A stretch of 64,000 nucleotides of DNA from Photorhabdus khanii NC19 (GTDB lineage: Bacteria > Pseudomonadota > Gammaproteobacteria > Enterobacterales > Enterobacteriaceae). Positions 9,396 to 18,719 of the stretch are shown in pieces. Made by a program: the position numbers and the translations under genes. Every line of letters starts with the position of its first letter. Position 1 is the stretch's first letter. A model generated the notes under the pieces. The model was not told the DNA's origin. It was given only the letters and a program-made list of their open reading frames with translations, and made no database searches. The stretch spans positions 244,778 to 308,777 of the forward strand of contig NZ_AYSJ01000002.1 in NCBI RefSeq assembly GCF_000517265.1, in the 5' to 3' direction.

Positions 9396-10307
9396 CTACC
9401 ATGAACCAGGCAGATGAGTGCTGAATGGTTCATAATCACTTTCCTTACATTTTATCAGGTTATATATACGGGTATTCTCAGGAGCAGGCAGGCCATGAGC
9501 ACGGGCCCGGCGCAATAAATATCCAGTGATATAGTCAATTTCAGTGTGACGTTTTGCGCGGATATCTTGCAACATTGAAGAGTAGTTTTTTGCTGTGCGC
9601 TCAATAACATCGTAGATATAGGCAGTTAGGTTACTGATGGAAGTATGTATGTTTTCTCGCTCCATAACCTGAATGATTTCTTCACACAAAACATTTAATT
9701 GTTCCGGGTAGCAAAGCAAATCTCCATTCCTGCATTCATAAATCGCAGTAAGTGGGTTTATGACACAGTTAGCCGCGAGTTTTAGCCAACTAATAGCGAA
9801 AATTTCATTATGCCACGCAACGTCCGGCAAAGCCTGATGCAGAATATCGGCCAGAGAGCTGAATACAGTTGCATTTGATGTTGCAGAGCCAATATGTGTT
9901 AGTCCAGAAGCCGTATGATAAACCTGTTGGTTATTCTGATATGCGCCGTGAGTCGTGATGCCAAGGAGTATTGGATTAGGTGCAGATAGCAATTCTTCCT
10001 GGGAACCCATGCCATTGTGTAGTAATAAGATTGGGCAATCAGATGAAAGTTTGGGGAGTAGATTATTAACCGCATCAGATACTTGCCAGGCCTTCAGGCA
10101 GACAATCAGTAATTCGCTGTTGGCAAGATGGTCATTGTCATTAGTTGGGATAGGCTGGTCAAATGCTTCTCCATTAATTTCGTCAATATGAACAGGTAAA
10201 TCAGGCTGGGGGATCCTTAGCCAACCTTGTACCTGGTGTTTTCGTTGTGATAATGCTGCCAGCCACAGTTTTCCTATAGCGCCACAGCCAAGAACGGTTA
10301 TCTTCAT
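9396..10307 (-). CDS. panE: 2-dehydropantoate 2-reductase
   Basis: PanE (ApbA) reduces ketopantoate to pantoate with NADPH in pantothenate/CoA synthesis. The 303-residue product begins MKITVLGCGAIGKLW, whose GxGxxG loop binds NADPH; 'LLHNGMGSQEEL', 'LAANCVINPLTAIY' (with the catalytic Lys just before, 'SWLKLAANC') and 'SSMLQDIRAKRHTEIDYITG' are typical. A longer reading from TTG at 10325 exists, but GAGGG is spaced correctly for the ATG at 10307, which also gives the standard N-terminus. Convergent with thiI and divergent from yajQ, as in E. coli. Confidence 0.94.
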   Translation of the reverse strand: MKITVLGCGAIGKLWLAALSQRKHQVQGWLRIPQPDLPVHIDEINGEAFDQPIPTNDNDHLANSELLIVCLKAWQVSDAVNNLLPKLSSDCPILLLHNGMGSQEELLSAPNPILLGITTHGAYQNNQQVYHTASGLTHIGSATSNATVFSSLADILHQALPDVAWHNEIFAISWLKLAANCVINPLTAIYECRNGDLLCYPEQLNVLCEEIIQVMERENIHTSISNLTAYIYDVIERTAKNYSSMLQDIRAKRHTEIDYITGYLLRRARAHGLPAPENTRIYNLIKCKESDYEPFSTHLPGSW

Positions 10308-10441
10308 AATATACCCTCGTTGCAAGACGCTGTAATATTGAATGGAAATAGCAAGATCCCGCTAATCTGAGTATAGAGCTTTTGCTGACAATGGAAAGCG
10401 GTTATCATGCCAACTTATTGATTATCAGGAGGTCACGGATA

Positions 10442-10933
10442 ATGCCATCTTTCGATATTGTCTCAGAAATTGATATACATGAAGTTCGCAATGCGGTAGA
10501 AAACGCGCAGCGTGAGCTTGCTACACGCTGGGATTTCCGTAATGTCAGCGCCAATTTTGAATTAAATGAAAAAAGTGAATCTATCAAGATTGCCAGTGAG
10601 TCAGATTTTCAGGTAAATCAGTTGGTTGATATTATACGTGAAAAACTGGCTAAACGTGGTATTGATGGAGCTGCACTAAATATCCCTGATGATATGTTGC
10701 ACAGTGGTAAAACTTATAGCGTTGAAGCGACTCTGAAACAAGGGATTGATACCCCTACAGCGAAAAAGATCGTGAAGCTGATTAAGGATAGTAAATTGAA
10801 AGTGCAGGCTCAGATTCAGGGTGAGCAGGTGCGGGTAACCGGTAAAGCGCGTGATGATTTGCAGAGTGTTATGGCATTGGTTCGTGGAGCAGAATTAGGA
10901 CAGCCATTCCAGTTTACTAATTTCCGGGATTGA
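10442..10933 (+). CDS. yajQ: YajQ family nucleotide-binding protein
   Basis: YajQ is a small cytosolic nucleotide-binding protein with two ferredoxin-like domains; members bind cyclic di-GMP in some bacteria, while the enterobacterial role is unsettled. The 163-residue product ([20 protein letters not shown]...) matches the E. coli length exactly. A longer frame starts at 10382, but AGGAGG about 9 bases before the ATG at 10442 and the family N-terminus decide the start. Monocistronic; divergent from panE. Confidence 0.95.
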   Translation: MPSFDIVSEIDIHEVRNAVENAQRELATRWDFRNVSANFELNEKSESIKIASESDFQVNQLVDIIREKLAKRGIDGAALNIPDDMLHSGKTYSVEATLKQGIDTPTAKKIVKLIKDSKLKVQAQIQGEQVRVTGKARDDLQSVMALVRGAELGQPFQFTNFRD

Positions 10934-10989
10934 TTTTTCTCGTATTGGCTAACTGGCTTCGCTTAATGTATTAACATATCTGGCTTAAT

Positions 10990-11027
10990 GTGGGGTGGGA
11001 TATTCCTGAGCGGGAATTCCATCCCCA
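10990..11027. terminator. Imperfect inverted repeat between yajQ and yajR
   Basis: A TGGGGTGGGA arm near 10990 faces a TTCCATCCCCA arm near 11017-11027, with further ATTCC/GGAAT pairing inside. The genes on either side converge on it, so it may serve as a shared bidirectional terminator, but the stem is imperfect and T-runs are weak. Confidence 0.35.
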
Positions 11028-11087
11028 ATTTCCCTTCAATATCTAACTGGAGAATGAGGGGGTTTTGTTAGCGAAAGCCGCTGTAAG

Positions 11088-12446
11088 TTATGCTATCAAT
11101 TGCTCAAGTTGTGCTCTGCTCGTCTGCTTAATATCTACTTTTATGTAAGCGCTATACTCTTCCGGCACAATAACAACTTCGCGAACACCGGGTTGAACAA
11201 GAATTTTTTGTTCCAGCAATGTCTTATTGACTATATTTTCTGGCAGCGAAATTCTGATACTGCTGACATAAGGGGGTTGTTTCATTGTCGTGCTGATAAT
11301 AAACCAAATAATTGTCAGAGCGATACCTGCCATAAATACCAGCGATGCTCCCTTTAATTCATATAACCAGCCACCAAGGCTACCCCCCAAAGCTACACCT
11401 AAAAACTGGCTGGTGGAGTAAATTCCCATTGCTGTACCTTTATAACCCGCCGGCGCTTCTTTGCTGATAAGTGATGGCAGAATAGCTTCCATTATATTGA
11501 AAGCAATAAAGAAAATTTGTATGCCAACAAAGATTGTCCACAAATGGTTCCCCGCTGACCACAATACAATTTCGGCGATAAATAGCAGTGTGATACACAA
11601 TAGAAACACTTGTTTTATGCGGCGCTTTTTTTCTGCGTAGATAATGAAAGGCAAAACAGATAAGAATGAAATCAGCATGGTGATCAGATAAACCTTCCAA
11701 TGCTGTTGGGCTGGGAATCCAGCTTGTTGCATAACCAGAGGCAGAGCGACAAAGCTTGCCATTAGCAAAGCGTGCAAACTTAGAATGCCAAAGTTCAGTT
11801 TTAGCAGTTGGCTATCAGCTAAAACTTTATGGAAACTGTGACGAACAACGTCTGATTCACGGTTAAGAACGTGTTTATCTGTGGAAGGAACAGCAAATAA
11901 TGTTATCAGAATGCCACAACCGGCTAGAACGGTAATGCCCCAAAACAGGCCATTTAAGCCAATGGTGTGAGTAAGAATTGGGCCAAGTACAATTGCTATG
12001 GCGAAAGTGACGCCAAAGCTAATACCAATAAATGCCATTGCTTTAGTTCGGTTTTGTTCGCGGGTCAAATCAGAAAGCAGAGCCATAATTACGGAGGATA
12101 TAGCCCCGGAGCCTTGAAGCGCCCGCCCAACGATTATGCCCCAGATAGAATCACTGAGAGCAGCCGTGATACTGCCAAGAACGAAGAGTAGTAGTCCACC
12201 AACAATTAAGGGTTTACGGCCAATTTTGTCAGAAAGCAGGCCAAAAGGGATCTGGAAAATTGCCTGAGTTAAACCATAAATACCAATAGCGATACCAATA
12301 AGTGCTTCGGTAGAACCTTTTAGATCAAGACCATAGGTTGTTAAGACAGGAAGGACCATGAACATGCCCAGCATACGTAAAGAAAAAACTGAACCTAAGC
12401 CCCATGTCGCCCGAAGCTCAAGTGGCGTCATTTTATTATCGTTCAT
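11088..12446 (-). CDS. yajR: MFS transporter YajR
   Basis: An inner-membrane MFS permease of the YajR type. The 452 residues hold 12 predicted membrane segments followed by a soluble C-terminal domain of about 65 residues ('SIRISLPENIVNKTLLEQKI...'), the YAM domain that marks YajR and is absent from ordinary drug transporters. Motif A is 'GLLSDKIGRKPLIVGG' after TM2, and 'RALQGSGAISSVIMALLSD' follows. Start by GAGGTAACC before ATG. The substrate is unknown; drug/proton antiport is presumed for the family. Same position as in E. coli, next to the cyo operon, with its own promoter. Confidence 0.93.
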   Translation of the reverse strand: MNDNKMTPLELRATWGLGSVFSLRMLGMFMVLPVLTTYGLDLKGSTEALIGIAIGIYGLTQAIFQIPFGLLSDKIGRKPLIVGGLLLFVLGSITAALSDSIWGIIVGRALQGSGAISSVIMALLSDLTREQNRTKAMAFIGISFGVTFAIAIVLGPILTHTIGLNGLFWGITVLAGCGILITLFAVPSTDKHVLNRESDVVRHSFHKVLADSQLLKLNFGILSLHALLMASFVALPLVMQQAGFPAQQHWKVYLITMLISFLSVLPFIIYAEKKRRIKQVFLLCITLLFIAEIVLWSAGNHLWTIFVGIQIFFIAFNIMEAILPSLISKEAPAGYKGTAMGIYSTSQFLGVALGGSLGGWLYELKGASLVFMAGIALTIIWFIISTTMKQPPYVSSIRISLPENIVNKTLLEQKILVQPGVREVVIVPEEYSAYIKVDIKQTSRAQLEQLIA

Positions 12447-12549
12447 GGTTACCTCGAAATATTTAGATGTGCCATTGTAGATAGGTTTTTGATAAGCGGT
12501 AAATAGTTAATTGAATTAATAATATTGAAGTATAAGGGGGAGGATATGA

Positions 12550-12589
12550 AAAGGAAACTGATGGCAAAGGCGTATGCCATTGCCATCAG
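12550..12589 (-). terminator. Terminator of the cyo operon
   Basis: A 10-bp perfect stem (12558-12567 with 12580-12589, arms CTGATGGCAA/TTGCCATCAG) lies directly after cyoE on the minus strand and is followed there by a T-rich tract (TTTCCTTTTC). Confidence 0.7.
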
Positions 12590-12595
12590 GGAGAA

Positions 12596-13480
12596 TTACC
12601 GGATGTAAGTTAGAAGGGTTTCTGAGGACACATTTGGGTCAACAGACATCATGACGCTCAGGGAAGTGATTGCCACAATGGAAAATACAAATAACTTACG
12701 GGCCCAAACGCGGTCATTAGCCGTTTTATAACCGGATAATGCCATTCCCAACCACCAGATGCTGACTGCCGCTGCAACAATCAGATATTTGTAACCAGCG
12801 TAACCGCTGATTGCCAGCATGAGAGTTGCAATCATAAATGCCAGGATATAAAGGATAATATGGTTTTTCGCCACAGATATGCCTTTAATCACGGGTAGTA
12901 CAGGGATGTTCGCTGCCTGATAATCCTTGAAACGGAAGATAGCAATGGCATAGGAGTGCGGCATTTGCCACAAACTGAAAATCAGTAACAGGATCAACGC
13001 ACCCGTGTCAAACTGACCAGTTACTGCACAATAACCGATAACCGGAGGCGCAGCGCCGGACAAACTGCCGATCAACGTGCCATAGACAGATTTCCTTTTC
13101 ATGTAGAGGCTGTAAACCCCTACATATACGACAAAACCGATAATCGCTAATTGCATTGCTAAGGCATTGGCTGCTACATAGAGCAGCACCATGCCAGCAA
13201 TACCCAGTATTGATGCATAAATCAGGCTGATTTTCGGATCAATAAGCCCTTTTACAAGGACGCGGTTTTTTGTTCTTTCCATGATCCGATCGATGTCACG
13301 GTCAATGTAGTTGTTAAATACACAACCAGAAGCCACGACTAATGAGACGCCGAGCAGAGTCGAGATGAACAAAGGGTAATCAATCACCCCTTTCGAGGCG
13401 AGTAGAAAACCACCGATGACAGAAATTAAATTGCCGAAAATAATTCCTGGTTTAGTTACTTGCAGGTATTGCTTAATCAT
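12596..13480 (-). CDS. cyoE: Protoheme IX farnesyltransferase (heme O synthase)
   Basis: CyoE transfers farnesyl from farnesyl diphosphate to heme b to give heme o, the cofactor of cytochrome bo3 oxidase. It is a polytopic membrane enzyme of the UbiA superfamily. Key Asp-rich motif: '[20 protein letters not shown]' (first DxxxD), with a second loop '[20 protein letters not shown]'. The 294 residues from the ATG at 13480 begin [20 protein letters not shown], the E. coli-like start; a longer frame to 13501 is in the spacer. It is the last gene of cyoABCDE and uses the ispA product. Confidence 0.95.
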   Translation of the reverse strand: MIKQYLQVTKPGIIFGNLISVIGGFLLASKGVIDYPLFISTLLGVSLVVASGCVFNNYIDRDIDRIMERTKNRVLVKGLIDPKISLIYASILGIAGMVLLYVAANALAMQLAIIGFVVYVGVYSLYMKRKSVYGTLIGSLSGAAPPVIGYCAVTGQFDTGALILLLIFSLWQMPHSYAIAIFRFKDYQAANIPVLPVIKGISVAKNHIILYILAFMIATLMLAISGYAGYKYLIVAAAVSIWWLGMALSGYKTANDRVWARKLFVFSIVAITSLSVMMSVDPNVSSETLLTYIR

Positions 13481-13493
13481 AATATGCAGCTCT

Positions 13494-13826
13494 TTAATCA
13501 ACCATCATATTAATGTTGAGGTTGTACATGATCCATAACGAGCCAACAACAACAATACCGATAATCAAAATAGTGAACAGCAATGCTACTAAGTTCCAGC
13601 GCTCTTCTGACGAAGTGTTCATGTGCAGGAAGTAGATAAAATGAACAAGAATCTGCACAACAGCCAGACCGACTACCGTTGTCAGGATAGTGGCATGGGA
13701 GGCGGAACCATCCATTACCATCCAGAATGGAATCACTGTCAGGATGACTGAAAGAACAAAGCCGATAATATAAGACTTCAGGCTACCGTGGCTAGCTCCA
13801 GTATGAGCTGTATTTGAATGACTCAT
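13494..13826 (-). CDS. cyoD: Cytochrome bo3 ubiquinol oxidase subunit IV
   Basis: CyoD is the small membrane subunit of cytochrome bo3 oxidase, aiding assembly of the CuB site. The 110-residue product from the ATG at 13826 ([20 protein letters not shown]...) has three membrane segments and the family motif '[19 protein letters not shown]'. The start codon shares a base with the cyoC stop (TAATG), so the two are translationally coupled. A longer frame upstream to 13871 lies wholly inside cyoC and is not used. Confidence 0.94.
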   Translation of the reverse strand: MSHSNTAHTGASHGSLKSYIIGFVLSVILTVIPFWMVMDGSASHATILTTVVGLAVVQILVHFIYFLHMNTSSEERWNLVALLFTILIIGIVVVGSLWIMYNLNINMMVD

Positions 13827-14440
13827 TACATAGCTCCTAACAGATAAACAACGGTAAACACACAGATCCACACCACATCAAGGAAGTGCCAGAACAAGCT
13901 CAGGCAGTTTAGACGGGTTTTATTAACATCAGTTAAGCCGCGGCGTGTTACCTGAATCATCATGATGATAATCCAGACCAGACCACAGGTCACGTGGATA
14001 CCGTGAGTGGCGACCAGTGCGAAGAATCCGGACAGGAACGCACTGCGGTCAGGGCCGTAGCCTTCTGCAATCAGATGATGGAATTCATACAGTTCCATTG
14101 CTACGAAGCCAAGGCCGAACAGGAAAGTCATACCGAGCCAGGCGTTAACCTGGCCGATTTTGCCTTTGTTCATGCCCAGCATAGCAAAGCCATAGGTGAT
14201 ACTACTGAATAGCAGCAGGAAAGTTTCAACCAGTACAAAAGAGAGGCCGAAAATTTCTTTACCAGATGGGCCGCCTGCGGTTCCGTTAACCAGCACTGCA
14301 TAAGTCGCAAACAGGCATGCGAACAAAATACAGTCACTCATCAAGTAGATCCAGAAACCGAATACCTTAGTGGCTCCCGCATCGTGGTGCCCATGATCCT
14401 CATGGGCATGATTATGGTTAGTCATAGTTTCAGTTGACAT
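13826..14440 (-). CDS. cyoC: Cytochrome bo3 ubiquinol oxidase subunit III
   Basis: CyoC is subunit III of the bo3 terminal oxidase in the inner membrane. The 204 residues start with a His-rich tail ([20 protein letters not shown]) and then show five hydrophobic segments; '[20 protein letters not shown]' and '[17 protein letters not shown]' are conserved subunit III motifs. Its ATG lies within the last codons of cyoB (11-bp overlap), implying coupled translation. Confidence 0.95.
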   Translation of the reverse strand: MSTETMTNHNHAHEDHGHHDAGATKVFGFWIYLMSDCILFACLFATYAVLVNGTAGGPSGKEIFGLSFVLVETFLLLFSSITYGFAMLGMNKGKIGQVNAWLGMTFLFGLGFVAMELYEFHHLIAEGYGPDRSAFLSGFFALVATHGIHVTCGLVWIIIMMIQVTRRGLTDVNKTRLNCLSLFWHFLDVVWICVFTVVYLLGAM

Positions 14441-16421
14441 GATTCAGACCTGCCTTGCTAATTTGTTCATGGTGTTGATTCTCAATTTGCTCAACTTCAG
14501 CAACGGGTACGTAGTAATCAACATCGTTATCAAAGCTTTTCGCGATCCAAGTGATAATCATGCCAGCGAAGCCTGCGATAGCCAGCCACCAGATATGCCA
14601 AATCATAGCGAAACCAAAAAGCAAGCTGAAGCCAGCAATAACCACACCTGCACCGGCATTTTTAGGCATATGAATTTCTTCATATTTAGCAGGACGTTTA
14701 TAAGCTGTGCCTTTTTCTTTCATATCCCACCATGCATCACGGGTTTGAACATGTGGAACTTCAGCAAAGTTATAAAATGGTGGTGGAGAAGATGTTGCCC
14801 ACTCCAGAGTACGTCCGCCCCAAGGATCGCCGGTCAGGTCACGGTTTTGGTCACGGTCACGGATACTGACGTAGAATTGAATGACCTGGCACAGGATACC
14901 AACGGCAATCAGTGCAACACCGATTGCGGAGACAACCAGCAGAGTATGGAATTCAGGGTTGATATCTTGGCTGATACGACGGGTCATTCCCATAAAGCCG
15001 AGTGCATAAACTGGCATAAAGGCGATAAAGAAGCCAATGAGCCAAAACCAGAATGCGCGGACACCCCATTTTTCATTTAGTGTGAAACCAAATGCTTTCG
15101 GGAACCAGTAAGCAGTACCAGCGAAACAACCGAAGACAACACCACCGATGATAACGTTATGGAAGTGTGCGATCAGGAACAAGCTGTTATGCAGAACGAA
15201 GTTTGCACCCGGAACTGCCAGTAGAACCCCAGTCATACCACCGATCGAGAAGGTGACGATGAAGCCGACAGTCCACAACATCGGTGTTTTATACTCAATG
15301 CGGCCCTGATACATCGTGAACAGCCAGTTGAAGATCTTAACCCCTGTCGGAATCGAGATAATCATGGTGGCGATACCGAAGAAGGCGTTAACGTTCGCGC
15401 CGGAACCCATTGTAAAGAAGTGGTGCAGCCATACGATGAACGACAACACGGTAATGGCAATGGTTGCCCATACCAGAGAAGTATAGCCGAACAGCCGTTT
15501 TTTCGAGAACGTCGCAGTAACTTCAGAGAAGACACCAAAGACCGGCAGTACCAGAATATAAACCTCAGGATGACCCCAGGCCCATATCAGGTTGATGTAC
15601 ATCATCATGTTGCCACCCATATCATTGGTAAAGAAATGGGTGCCCATATAGCGGTCGAAAGTCAGCAGGGCAATGGTCACAGTCAGAATTGGGAATGCTG
15701 CGATGATCAGTACGTTAGTACACAGTGCTGCCCAAGAGAATACAGGCATTTTCATCATAGACATGCCAGGGGCACGCATACGCAGGATCGTGGCAAAGAA
15801 GTTAACGCCTGTCAGTAACGTACCGATACCGGATATCTGGAGACTCCATATCCAGTAATCGACCCCAACGCCAGGGTTATACTCTATACCTGACAGTGGA
15901 GGGTAGGCTAACCAGCCAGTCTGAGCGAACTCACCCACACCCAGTGAGATGTTAATCAGAGCGACACCAACGACGAAGAACCAGAAACTCAGTGAGTTCA
16001 GGAATGGAAACGCAACGTCACGGGCACCGATCTGGAGTGGAACCACGATGTTCATCAAGCCGACAACGAAAGGTGTTGCCATGAAGAAAATCATGATGAC
16101 GCCGTGAGCGGTAAAGATCTGGTCATAGTGATGCGGCGGCAGGAATCCTGCTTCGCCAGCAGAGGCGACAGCCTGCTGACCACGCATCATAATGGCATCG
16201 GCAAAGCCACGAAGCATCATGACCAGTGCCACGACGATATACATAATACCGATTTTTTTGTGGTCAACGCTGGTTAACCACTCGCTCCACAGCCATTTCC
16301 ATTTACGGAAATAGGTCAGGGCTCCGACAACTGCGAGCCCTCCGAAGAGAATCCCGGCAAGAGTGACCATGATAATGGGCTCATGTAATGGGATTGCATC
16401 AAGTGTTAATTTTCCCAACAT
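14430..16421 (-). CDS. cyoB: Cytochrome bo3 ubiquinol oxidase subunit I
   Basis: CyoB is the catalytic heme-copper oxidase subunit: it oxidises ubiquinol, reduces oxygen to water and pumps protons. The 663 residues (ATG at 16421, [16 protein letters not shown]) equal the E. coli length. Ligand motifs are intact: '[15 protein letters not shown]' (low-spin heme b), '[17 protein letters not shown]' (CuB His and cross-linked Tyr), 'WLHHFFTMG' (two CuB His) and '[12 protein letters not shown]' (heme o3 and heme b). A longer reading to 16451 runs into cyoA and is rejected. Only 4 bp separate it from cyoA. Confidence 0.97.
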   Translation of the reverse strand: MLGKLTLDAIPLHEPIIMVTLAGILFGGLAVVGALTYFRKWKWLWSEWLTSVDHKKIGIMYIVVALVMMLRGFADAIMMRGQQAVASAGEAGFLPPHHYDQIFTAHGVIMIFFMATPFVVGLMNIVVPLQIGARDVAFPFLNSLSFWFFVVGVALINISLGVGEFAQTGWLAYPPLSGIEYNPGVGVDYWIWSLQISGIGTLLTGVNFFATILRMRAPGMSMMKMPVFSWAALCTNVLIIAAFPILTVTIALLTFDRYMGTHFFTNDMGGNMMMYINLIWAWGHPEVYILVLPVFGVFSEVTATFSKKRLFGYTSLVWATIAITVLSFIVWLHHFFTMGSGANVNAFFGIATMIISIPTGVKIFNWLFTMYQGRIEYKTPMLWTVGFIVTFSIGGMTGVLLAVPGANFVLHNSLFLIAHFHNVIIGGVVFGCFAGTAYWFPKAFGFTLNEKWGVRAFWFWLIGFFIAFMPVYALGFMGMTRRISQDINPEFHTLLVVSAIGVALIAVGILCQVIQFYVSIRDRDQNRDLTGDPWGGRTLEWATSSPPPFYNFAEVPHVQTRDAWWDMKEKGTAYKRPAKYEEIHMPKNAGAGVVIAGFSLLFGFAMIWHIWWLAIAGFAGMIITWIAKSFDNDVDYYVPVAEVEQIENQHHEQISKAGLNHVN

Positions 16422-16425
16422 TACT

Positions 16426-17352
16426 TTATTCCTCAACTCCGGCATGAGCAATTTCGCTCATATTCATGTTATGACCTGTCGTTGCACTGTGGCCGCCATG
16501 CATATTCATGTCGCCCATAAATTTGGCAATAATGTCTTGATACAGGTTAGGCTTAACGCTTGAGAAGTATTCAACCGGATGGTTCTGGCTTTGTTTGGCT
16601 AACTCATCAAATGCTTGCATGGTATCCAGGGTTTTGGGAGAGGCTTTCACTTTTTGAACCCATTGTTCAAAACCTTCACGATCTGCGGTAGCTGTGGCAG
16701 TAAATTTCATGCCAGAGAAGCCATGCCCACTGTAACTGCTGGACAAACCTTTATAAGTGCCAGGTTCATTGGCAATTAAGTGAAGTTTAGTCTGCATACC
16801 CGCCATTGCGTAGATTTGACCACCTAACTGTGGAATGAAGAATGAGTTCATCACAGAATCAGAGGTGATTTTGAAGTTAACAGGAACACCAGTAGGGAAA
16901 GCAATTTCGTTAACGGTAGCGATACCTTGCTCAGGATAGACGAACAGCCATTTCCAATCGAGAGAGATTACTTCAATAGTCACTGGTTTTTCGTCGCTGA
17001 CCAGTGGTTTATAGGGATCAAGCTCGTGGGTTGTTTTCCAGGTAATAGTCGCCAAAATGATAATGATAATGATAGGAACCGTCCACACTACCAGCTCAAT
17101 TTTATTTGAGTGTGCCCAGTTAGGGCGATAGGTAGCGTTTTTGTTGGCTTCGCGGTAACGCACGGCAAAGGTAAATGCCATGATGATTACCGGAATAACA
17201 ATGATAAGCATCAGGCCAATAGCCGTGAGTATTAGCGTTTTTTGTTCAGCGCCGATAGCGCCTTTAGGATTCATCAATACCATATCACAACCATTCAACA
17301 TAAGAGTGGCTGCCAGTAATGACAATATCCCAATACTTTTATTGTATTTCAT
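16426..17352 (-). CDS. cyoA: Cytochrome bo3 ubiquinol oxidase subunit II (lipoprotein)
   Basis: CyoA is subunit II of the bo3 oxidase. From the ATG at 17352 the 308 residues begin [22 protein letters not shown], a lipoprotein signal with the lipid-bearing Cys at 22, then two membrane helices ('[20 protein letters not shown]' and '[18 protein letters not shown]') and a periplasmic cupredoxin-like domain. As expected for a quinol oxidase, the CuA ligand Cys pair is absent ('[18 protein letters not shown]'). The tail is Met/His-rich. GGAG is about 10 bases before the chosen start. First gene of cyoABCDE; the promoter must lie in 17353-17672. Confidence 0.95.
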   Translation of the reverse strand: MKYNKSIGILSLLAATLMLNGCDMVLMNPKGAIGAEQKTLILTAIGLMLIIVIPVIIMAFTFAVRYREANKNATYRPNWAHSNKIELVVWTVPIIIIIILATITWKTTHELDPYKPLVSDEKPVTIEVISLDWKWLFVYPEQGIATVNEIAFPTGVPVNFKITSDSVMNSFFIPQLGGQIYAMAGMQTKLHLIANEPGTYKGLSSSYSGHGFSGMKFTATATADREGFEQWVQKVKASPKTLDTMQAFDELAKQSQNHPVEYFSSVKPNLYQDIIAKFMGDMNMHGGHSATTGHNMNMSEIAHAGVEE

Positions 17353-17672
17353 AAGTCTAACGACTCCAAATAACAAAAGCTCTATTGTCGTTTCATCAGT
17401 GTGGGCATTCTACGGTAAGGCCACAGGAGTGTAAACATTTGTAATAGTTAGTTGATAGGTTGTTGACCCTTTATGTTAGTGGGATCACATGTAAATGGAA
17501 GATGCAGCAAGAGCTAGCTTGAAAAGGTTATTTAAGCTTAACGAGGTGTGACTGAAATGTGATGGAAATATTAATTTATATTAAAATATTCTTATATTTT
17601 TCAGCGGAAGGAAAAATATAAAAGTTTACTTTAAAGATTTCTATAACGGCAATTTTATTTAAAAATTAAACT
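17353..17672. other. Intergenic region upstream of cyoA
   Basis: About 320 bp, strongly AT-rich from 17570 on, separate cyoA from the end of the porin gene transcribed toward it. The part near cyoA should hold the cyo promoter and binding sites for its known oxygen/redox regulators (ArcA, Fnr), but I could not pick a convincing -10/-35 pair or operator by eye. No coding frame of note is present. Confidence 0.5.
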
Positions 17673-17706
17673 AACTGTAAGCTACTCCAGAAGTAGCTCA
17701 CAGTTA
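17665..17706 (-). terminator. Terminator of the OmpK-type porin gene
   Basis: Arms AACTGT/ACAGTT (17673-17678 and 17700-17705) and AGCTACT/AGTAGCT (17680-17686 and 17692-17698) form one nearly perfect stem with a 5-base loop; on the minus strand it is followed by a T-rich tract. Confidence 0.7.
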
Positions 17707-17716
17707 ACATCAATAA

Positions 17717-18478
17717 TTAGAAATTATATTTGATGGTGTAGACAATCCCATCCTGCCAGAACCCTTCACCTAATTTATGATCGGCATATCGATATTGAAC
17801 GCCGGTTGTGAAAGATGGGTGAGGTGTCCACCACAATGCTACTGCGCCGTTAACACCGTCCCGCCCGCCATTGCCATAGCGTTCATTCCGGTTAAGTTCT
17901 ATTTCATTCCAGTTAGTTATACTGAATTTTTCCTGCCAGAGCTGAAAATCATAACCTGCCACCCAGCCGACAACATAGCCGTTATTACCCGAGTAGAAAG
18001 TTTGATCAACATAATGTAGTGCAACGAATGGTTTGAACCAGACACCGGCGATGTCAGTGTTGTAGCCAATACCATACAGGGTATTTACCTCATGGAAATT
18101 CCCACCATGTGCTTTTCCTGGGAGGGAATAGGTACCGTAAACATGGCCGTAGAGATTGAAACCAGTATCAGCCAGATAGAAGCGCCCGGTTGTTTTGAAG
18201 GTGTATCTTTGGTTATCCCCTGGTTGAGCATGCTTACTGTTGAAAGCATTTTCCAGATCAAAGAACCCGTATAATTCACCCCAGTCAAACCCGGTTCCGC
18301 CTTCCAGTTCCACATAGGCAAAGTCGTCTTTATGAGAGGTTTGCCCTGATTTATGTGTGGTGTGGCTGGTCCAGTCAAGATAGTTCATGCTGATATTGGC
18401 AAAGCCCCATTGATATTCAGCATAAGCTGGAACTGAGACAGTAGTAAATAAGGCAGTAGCCAGAAGGGTTTTTCTCAT
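17717..18478 (-). CDS. ompK: Outer-membrane channel of the OmpK/Tsx (nucleoside-specific) family
   Basis: A beta-barrel outer-membrane protein of the nucleoside-specific channel (Tsx/OmpK) family. From the ATG at 18478 the product has 253 residues: signal peptide MRKTLLATALFTTVSVPAYA, then 'EYQWGFANISMNYLDWT', aromatic-rich alternating strands, 'DFAYVELEGGTGFDWGELYG' and 'FFDLEN' as in OmpK/Tsx proteins, and a C-terminal Phe (KYNF) for BAM recognition. A longer frame to 18499 would put seven residues before the signal peptide and is less likely. It sits alone between ampG and cyoA, an arrangement not found in E. coli. Nucleoside uptake is a family-level guess. Confidence 0.85.
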   Translation of the reverse strand: MRKTLLATALFTTVSVPAYAEYQWGFANISMNYLDWTSHTTHKSGQTSHKDDFAYVELEGGTGFDWGELYGFFDLENAFNSKHAQPGDNQRYTFKTTGRFYLADTGFNLYGHVYGTYSLPGKAHGGNFHEVNTLYGIGYNTDIAGVWFKPFVALHYVDQTFYSGNNGYVVGWVAGYDFQLWQEKFSITNWNEIELNRNERYGNGGRDGVNGAVALWWTPHPSFTTGVQYRYADHKLGEGFWQDGIVYTIKYNF

Positions 18479-18662
18479 AAATTTCTCTAACGCATCCATG
18501 AAAAGAGGTTTTTAGTTTTAAAGCTATGTGGTAAGCCTTAAAAATGGTAGCCTGATTTTACGCGGATATGAATATTGAACAATCCAATAATTACTCAAAA
18601 ATAGCACTTTTAGATAAATGACTATCTGAAATGTGATCGTTATCACTTAGTTTTTAGCTGGG

Positions 18663-18690
18663 TATAAAAAGGCTGACCGTAGTCAACCTT
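18663..18690 (-). terminator. Terminator of ampG
   Basis: AGGCTGAC (18670-18677) pairs with GTCAACCT (18682-18689), one mismatch, CGTA loop; on the minus strand it is followed by TTTTTATA. It lies just past the ampG stop. Confidence 0.65.
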
Positions 18691-18719
18691 TAATAAGTTA
18701 ATTTAATATCTTTACTTTC

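Noticed and set aside
14439..15080. Long + strand frame opposite cyoB (213 codons)
   Set aside because: A shadow of cyoB; composition is of the antisense type (His, Asn, Thr, Cys), and the cyoB reading has full family identity.
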